DNA of 64,000 bases from Gymnopilus junonius. Its lineage: Eukaryota; Basidiomycota; Agaricomycetes; Agaricales; Galerinaceae. The DNA is taken from positions 124,001 to 188,000 of the forward strand of contig JADNYJ010000067.1 in assembly GCA_015501075.1 (NCBI GenBank), in the 5' to 3' direction. Within the stretch, counting starts at the first letter, position 1. Each line of letters begins with the position of its first letter. This document shows positions 62,382 to 64,000 of the stretch, piece by piece. The position numbers and the translations under genes were made by a program. The notes beneath the pieces are model-generated. The model was not told where the DNA came from, did not search any database, and saw only the letters and a program-made list of their open reading frames with translations.

Positions 62382-63080
62382 ATGCATATGAATCACCCAT
62401 TTGGCAGCTGGACTGAGAGCGGTCAAGGTGGATCCAGTGTCTCTCCAACCTTTGGCGCCCTCCCTTACCCATCCGATCCGACGTGCTCATATTCATCATT
62501 CTACTTTTCCTCGTTCCATCCCGATGTCATGAATTGTGTCGTCGTTGGTCCACAAGGTCAACAGTTATATCAAGTAGTAACTGATAAAGACGTGCCGGGC
62601 TACACTGTAATCAAGAAGGCAGACGGGAGCAACATATCTCTCATCGAGTGGAAATCCCGTCCATTGATCGAGATTCGAGGCCTCTTGTCTAAGCAGCCTG
62701 TTGGAACCTGGCTAGGCTTGAGCGGTGATAAAAGGTTCGCAAATTTTTACATGCATTGGCAACAAGGTTGAAATTTTAATGTGCTCCAGCTCTAGAGCGA
62801 TGACTGTCAGAGACATAGAATATAATTGGGCGCCACGAGGAAAATCTATCAACGTAGGTCGCAAAGTGTTTTCTTGTTTGCTTTCGATTTACTGGAAATT
62901 ATCTTGATATCCCTTCAGATGTACGTGGGAGTGCCAAAAAATCCCATTCTCCTGGTCAAGATTACCAGAAAAAATGGGGCGATCCAACTCGACATGTCGT
63001 CTGATGCAATCCAACTCGGTCTACTCGATTCTGTCGTAACGGCCGCATTCCTCTTGCAATGCGGACGCAATATTGACTAG
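62382..63080 (+). CDS. DUF6593-like protein
   Basis: Three exons, the first ending at about 62734 (SGDKR). It starts MHMNHPFGSWTESGQGG; an upstream in-frame ATG at 62283 adds a hydrophobic stretch and is a possible alternative. The conserved region reads MNCVVVGPQGQQLYQVVTDK, TVIKKADGSNISLIEWKSRP, then RDIEYNWAPRGKSINVYV-like sequence across the second intron, and KNPILLVKITRKNG, ending DSVVTAAFLLQCGRNID. The order of beta-strand-like segments and the YxW motif fit DUF6593, a family widespread in agaricomycetes and of unknown function, possibly a tubby-like or lipid-scramblase-like barrel. Confidence 0.65.
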
Positions 63081-64000
63081 AACCTTCCTCAATCTGTCTA
63101 CTTATTTATTTATTTACGTGGCCGGACTGCCTTATATTACCAGTAGCATAAGTTTTTTTTTGCTTTCGTCTTGTTTTTTTATTTTATTTCACGGTCATTT
63201 CTTCTTCTCACAAAGTTGTGTCATGCTGCATGGACTTATGTATCATTCAATTCCCCTGTATCGTCAACGTCTGTTGCTTCACATTCTTCTCAATCCCGGA
63301 TCTTTCTTTGTACGGACTTATGCTAATAAACATCATTGTCTGGACCTGCACGCATCGCCACATATTCTTTTGGTTTCCTGGACTACTTGATCATTTGATT
63401 AACTAGTGACCCGGAATTATTGATAAAGTGTATGTAATCCAAATTTCTAGAAGCCCCTATAGGTCTACCAATTGATATAAATTCTCAAGCAAAACACTTT
63501 TCTTTGATTCATCAACTGAGGTCCTGATTTATGGGTACATACGGTATCGATGACTCCTTTCGCCTCGAAATAGAAATGAATTGTCCCCATCAAGGTCGCA
63601 TGTGCTCCCGTGAAACTGGTAACAACGTCAAACGGAGACAAACAAGTTCAATGCCTAAACTTGGTCTCTTCCATTAACCACGTTCTCCGAGTCTCCGATA
63701 CGCTGTGATAACTGTAGAGTCTAATCTTGGATAACCTAATATTATCTACTACCAGAGTTATCAGGAAAGGTCGTCCCCAGCTTGGCTGCTTGACTCGCGC
63801 ACATCGTACCAAGAGGGGCCATACGGTTAAGTTTGCCAGTAACTCGTGCTACACTACGGCAGACTATCTGAAAAGGCTTTTTGAAAACATCCGTGCTGGA
63901 TATAGATGCGCTATTGCGACCACCGTCATAGGTTACTTCATACATGGGAGATAACAGCAAAACTAACATGAATCATGATGACCTACTAAATCTTTGGACA
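63081..64000. other. Window end, no gene recognised
   Basis: T-rich 3' region of the preceding gene, then frames at 63727-63969 that overlap on both strands with no domain content. A gene continuing beyond the window cannot be excluded. Confidence 0.4.

Overview
The window looks like nuclear DNA of a mushroom-forming basidiomycete (Agaricomycetes). The evidence is dense genes cut by many GT-AG introns of about 45-60 nt, agaricomycete-type families (DUF6699-like, DUF6593-like, a secreted protein of the kind databases call 'macrofage activating glycoprotein', a CYP53-like P450, F-box proteins), and divergent intron-containing histone genes. No rRNA, CRISPR array or convincing tRNA was seen.

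Layout. 0.4-5.5 kb: a macro-domain protein, a TMEM223-like membrane protein and an OPT/YSL-type transporter, all on the minus strand. 5.5-7.5 kb: no gene recognised. 7.5-11.9 kb: an alpha/beta-hydrolase gene split by a complete pogo-type DNA transposon (8206-11125) with 25-bp terminal inverted repeats, a TA target duplication and an open 714-aa transposase. 12.4-17.3 kb: a Get5-like ubiquitin-like protein, then two tandem F-box paralogues, the second broken by frameshifts. 17.6-18.3 kb: the twin CX9C complex I subunit NDUFS5. 19.1-22.4 kb: three tandem copies of an unnamed single-pass membrane protein family; a fourth copy lies at 42.2 kb on the other strand. 23.4-28.3 kb: SRRM1-like PWI/RS splicing factor and an M3 thimet-type oligopeptidase. 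29.0-30.6 kb: divergent histones H2B/H2A sharing a 364-bp promoter. 30.7-32.3 kb: a DgoD-like galactonate dehydratase. 32.7-34.2 kb: coding fragments of uncertain status. 34.7-41.7 kb: glutathionyl-hydroquinone reductase, secreted GPI-type glycoprotein, CYP53-like P450. 43.2-43.8 kb: DUF6699-like protein. 44.9-52.1 kb: a full ABCC-type ABC transporter with many introns. 52.6-58.6 kb: DUF1770-like protein, PIG-L (GPI12), and a long disordered protein with an RRM-like segment and a SUMO-interaction-like motif at each end. 59.4-63.1 kb: an unrecognised gene, Ubc4-type E2, and a DUF6593-like protein.

The genes do not form one pathway. Most are housekeeping: GET pathway, GPI synthesis, ubiquitin conjugation, respiration, splicing, chromatin. 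Two local themes stand out. CYP53 and glutathionyl-hydroquinone reductase are near neighbours and both fit aromatic or lignin-derived compound metabolism; the ABC exporter and OPT importer could serve the same wood- or litter-decay lifestyle. The clearest recent event is the transposon insertion. The strongest candidate for an undescribed family is the four-copy membrane protein group. Exon boundaries were set by hand from splice consensus and protein continuity; multi-exon spans should be read as gene extents.
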